Of a DNA stretch of 64,000 bases, positions 62,545 to 64,000 are shown piece after piece. The notes beneath the pieces were generated by a model. It ran no database searches. It was not told the origin of the DNA and saw only the letters and a list, made by a program, of their open reading frames with translations. Numbering within the stretch: position 1 is the first letter of the stretch; each line of letters opens with the position of its first letter. Both the position numbers and the translations under genes were made by a program. This DNA comes from an uncultured Lachnospiraceae bacterium (lineage in GTDB: Bacteria; Bacillota; Clostridia; Lachnospirales; Lachnospiraceae), in assembly GCA_947627245.1 (NCBI GenBank), contig CANQVH010000007.1, positions 1 to 64,000 of the forward strand, given 5' to 3'.

Positions 62545-64000
62545 ATGGAGAGGAAAATGACAGATCTGTACGAGTTCGACGACCTCATGACGGAGGCGGA
62601 GAATAGAATAAAGAATCTGATGTGGACGGTCAGCGGAGACTACAGGCAGGACACGAAGATCGACATAGAGTCATGGCGTCGCTCAAAGTACATTTCCATG
62701 TACGACGCGGTGAAGCAGGGGGCCTTTGCGCGTTTTTTTGACCGGGACGAGCTGGGACTTTATCTCGTGAAAAAGGTGTACTACGGGGCGCAGGAGCAGC
62801 CGCTGACGGAGCTTGCGCAGCTCTGCGTGGACGCGGCGGTATATCGGAAGATTGCGGCGGAGCGGCCCGGCGTGCCGGAACTGCGTCAGAGGGCGTTTGC
62901 GGATCTGTTGGAGCTGTCGTTAGGGAAGATGAGCGCATCACTGCCGGGCAGGGTCAAGATCGCACTGCTCCGCGGATACCTGAGAGATGACTGGCATTGC
63001 GAAAAGCAGATCGGGGATGCGGTGCGCATCGTCCAGTCTTTGGAGGACGCGCGCGATACGATGGACCTGATCCGCGCGGCGGATGAGTTGTATAATACCT
63101 TGATCGACAAGAGCTTTGTGCGCAAACACGGAGACTTGGCGCATGTACTCGCCGTGACGCCGGAGGATCTGCAGGAGTTTGACTGGAGCGATTTTCTGGA
63201 GGAGGAGATGGGCGAGGATCTTCTCGAACGCTACATGAATAAGATCAATAGTCAGGTGACGACGCTGCAGGAAGAGCAGGATGAGAAAGAGGACGCGCCG
63301 AGAGATTCGGGTAAGCGCAAGGTGACGCTGATCTCTCCGGAGGCCGCGGCAAAGATGCACTCGTACATTGAGCTGAATTACGGGCGATCATATCTTTCGG
63401 AATTGGAGCAGAAACGGCTGAACCAGCGGTTGTGCCGCGGAGCGCATGCGGACTGCAGCCTCTATTTCACGGACGGCGTCCTCAGGAATCCTGTGCTTGC
63501 GAACGCGCAGTTCGTGAACGCAAGACGTCATGCGGAGAAGAATCGGACGCTGTTTCGAAACAGCAAAAATATGCTTGCACGCAACATCGAGCAGCTTACC
63601 GATGAGTTGAAGCGTTCCCTGCATCGTCGCAGCGAGCCGGAGGAGAGCGTAGCGTGGTCGGGGCAGATCGTTCCGCGGCTTCTCTGGAAGGTGGGCAGGA
63701 TGGAGGATCCGGGCCGCCTCTTTGTAAAGACGATGAAACGAAACGTGTCTGAGTTCGCGGTCGATATCCTGATCGACGCGAGCGGTTCCCAGCGTGACCG
63801 GCAGGGACAGGTGGCATTGCAGGCGTATATTATCGGCGAGGCGCTGTCAAACAATCATGTGCCGCACCGGATCATGAGCTTTTGCAGTTTTTGGGATTAT
63901 ACGATCCTGCAGCGCTTCCGCGAATATGACGCGCCGCGCGAGGAAAATCGGCGCGTGCTGGAGTATGTGACCTCCTCGAACAACCGGGACGGGCTGGCAA
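62545..64000 (+). CDS. VWA-domain protein partner of the MoxR ATPase, 3' end outside the window
   Basis: The frame stays open from 62545 to the window end (485 codons). An alternative ATG is at 62557. The N-terminal 370 residues are helical and charged without a known motif. Near residue 405 DILIDASGSQRDRQG starts a VWA domain with the metal-ion-dependent adhesion motif DxSxS, as in CoxE/NorD-like proteins. It lies 16 bases after the MoxR gene, the classic MoxR-VWA arrangement. The client protein is not visible in this window. Confidence 0.85.
   Translation, partial: MERKMTDLYEFDDLMTEAENRIKNLMWTVSGDYRQDTKIDIESWRRSKYISMYDAVKQGAFARFFDRDELGLYLVKKVYYGAQEQPLTELAQLCVDAAVYRKIAAERPGVPELRQRAFADLLELSLGKMSASLPGRVKIALLRGYLRDDWHCEKQIGDAVRIVQSLEDARDTMDLIRAADELYNTLIDKSFVRKHGDLAHVLAVTPEDLQEFDWSDFLEEEMGEDLLERYMNKINSQVTTLQEEQDEKEDAPRDSGKRKVTLISPEAAAKMHSYIELNYGRSYLSELEQKRLNQRLCRGAHADCSLYFTDGVLRNPVLANAQFVNARRHAEKNRTLFRNSKNMLARNIEQLTDELKRSLHRRSEPEESVAWSGQIVPRLLWKVGRMEDPGRLFVKTMKRNVSEFAVDILIDASGSQRDRQGQVALQAYIIGEALSNNHVPHRIMSFCSFWDYTILQRFREYDAPREENRRVLEYVTSSNNRDGLA

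Overview
The window looks like chromosomal DNA of a moderately GC-rich member of the Firmicutes, class Clostridia, most likely family Lachnospiraceae. The reasons are the gene content and style: strong AGGAGG ribosome sites, GHKL/LytTR signalling, nif11/NHLP-type leader peptides, CdaA-CdaR, ECF-type vitamin uptake, a type 2 PyrF and type 1B PyrD with PyrK, an M29 aminopeptidase, and many short overlapping genes. Taxonomy is inference; there is no rRNA in the window. No phage, insertion sequence or CRISPR array was seen.

Layout. 1-2407: end of a CmpB-like membrane protein and a putative zinc-metalloprotein of unknown role. 2438-11182: a signalling block with a LytTR response regulator and GHKL kinase, an STAS anti-sigma antagonist, a Cache-HAMP-PP2C (SpoIIE-type) phosphatase, an orphan ABC-type binding protein, a four-helix membrane protein, an MFS transporter and a GNAT acetyltransferase. 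11255-19284: an NHLP/NHLM-type peptide-export island with a very short HlyD-like protein, a C39 peptidase-ABC exporter, a second ABC exporter, three double-glycine leader peptides with unrelated cores, an ECF-type sigma factor with a coupled 65-residue protein, and a secreted acidic protein. No peptide-modifying enzyme is present. An RsbW-like kinase gene follows at 19635, so a complete partner-switch set (kinase, antagonist, phosphatase) brackets the island.

20043-32835: housekeeping genes. An SOS box lies before uvrB, followed by a small membrane gene and uvrA, an mreB homologue with a palindrome inside its promoter, a RecD2-like helicase, a comF-like gene, and cdaA-cdaR-HPr. 32905-37072: a cell-wall-repeat L,D-transpeptidase on the minus strand, divergent from a sugar-phosphate transferase and a family 2 glycosyltransferase. 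37191-40803: pyrF-pyrK-pyrD-pyrE. 40827-43909: three small membrane proteins and an enlarged M29 aminopeptidase. 44008-47591: purE-purM-purN-purD. 47624-53477: a membrane-anchored cadherin-like protein with C-terminal repeats, a GntR regulator coupled to clpC, an unknown protein and radA. 53699-56012: an OmpR-type two-component system. 56070-56140: a lone tRNA-Trp. 56207-57739 (minus): coaX and an ECF S component, probably for pantothenate. 58047-61192: adenosine deaminase, a metallo-beta-lactamase-fold protein and coaBC. 61247-64000: a small conserved protein, a MoxR-type AAA+ ATPase and a VWA-domain protein cut by the window edge.

The most interesting parts are the island at 2.5-20 kb, where peptide export without a visible maturase is tied to several regulatory layers, and three unrelated genes whose ribosome-binding site is a pure run of 8 to 11 G residues, which could vary in length.
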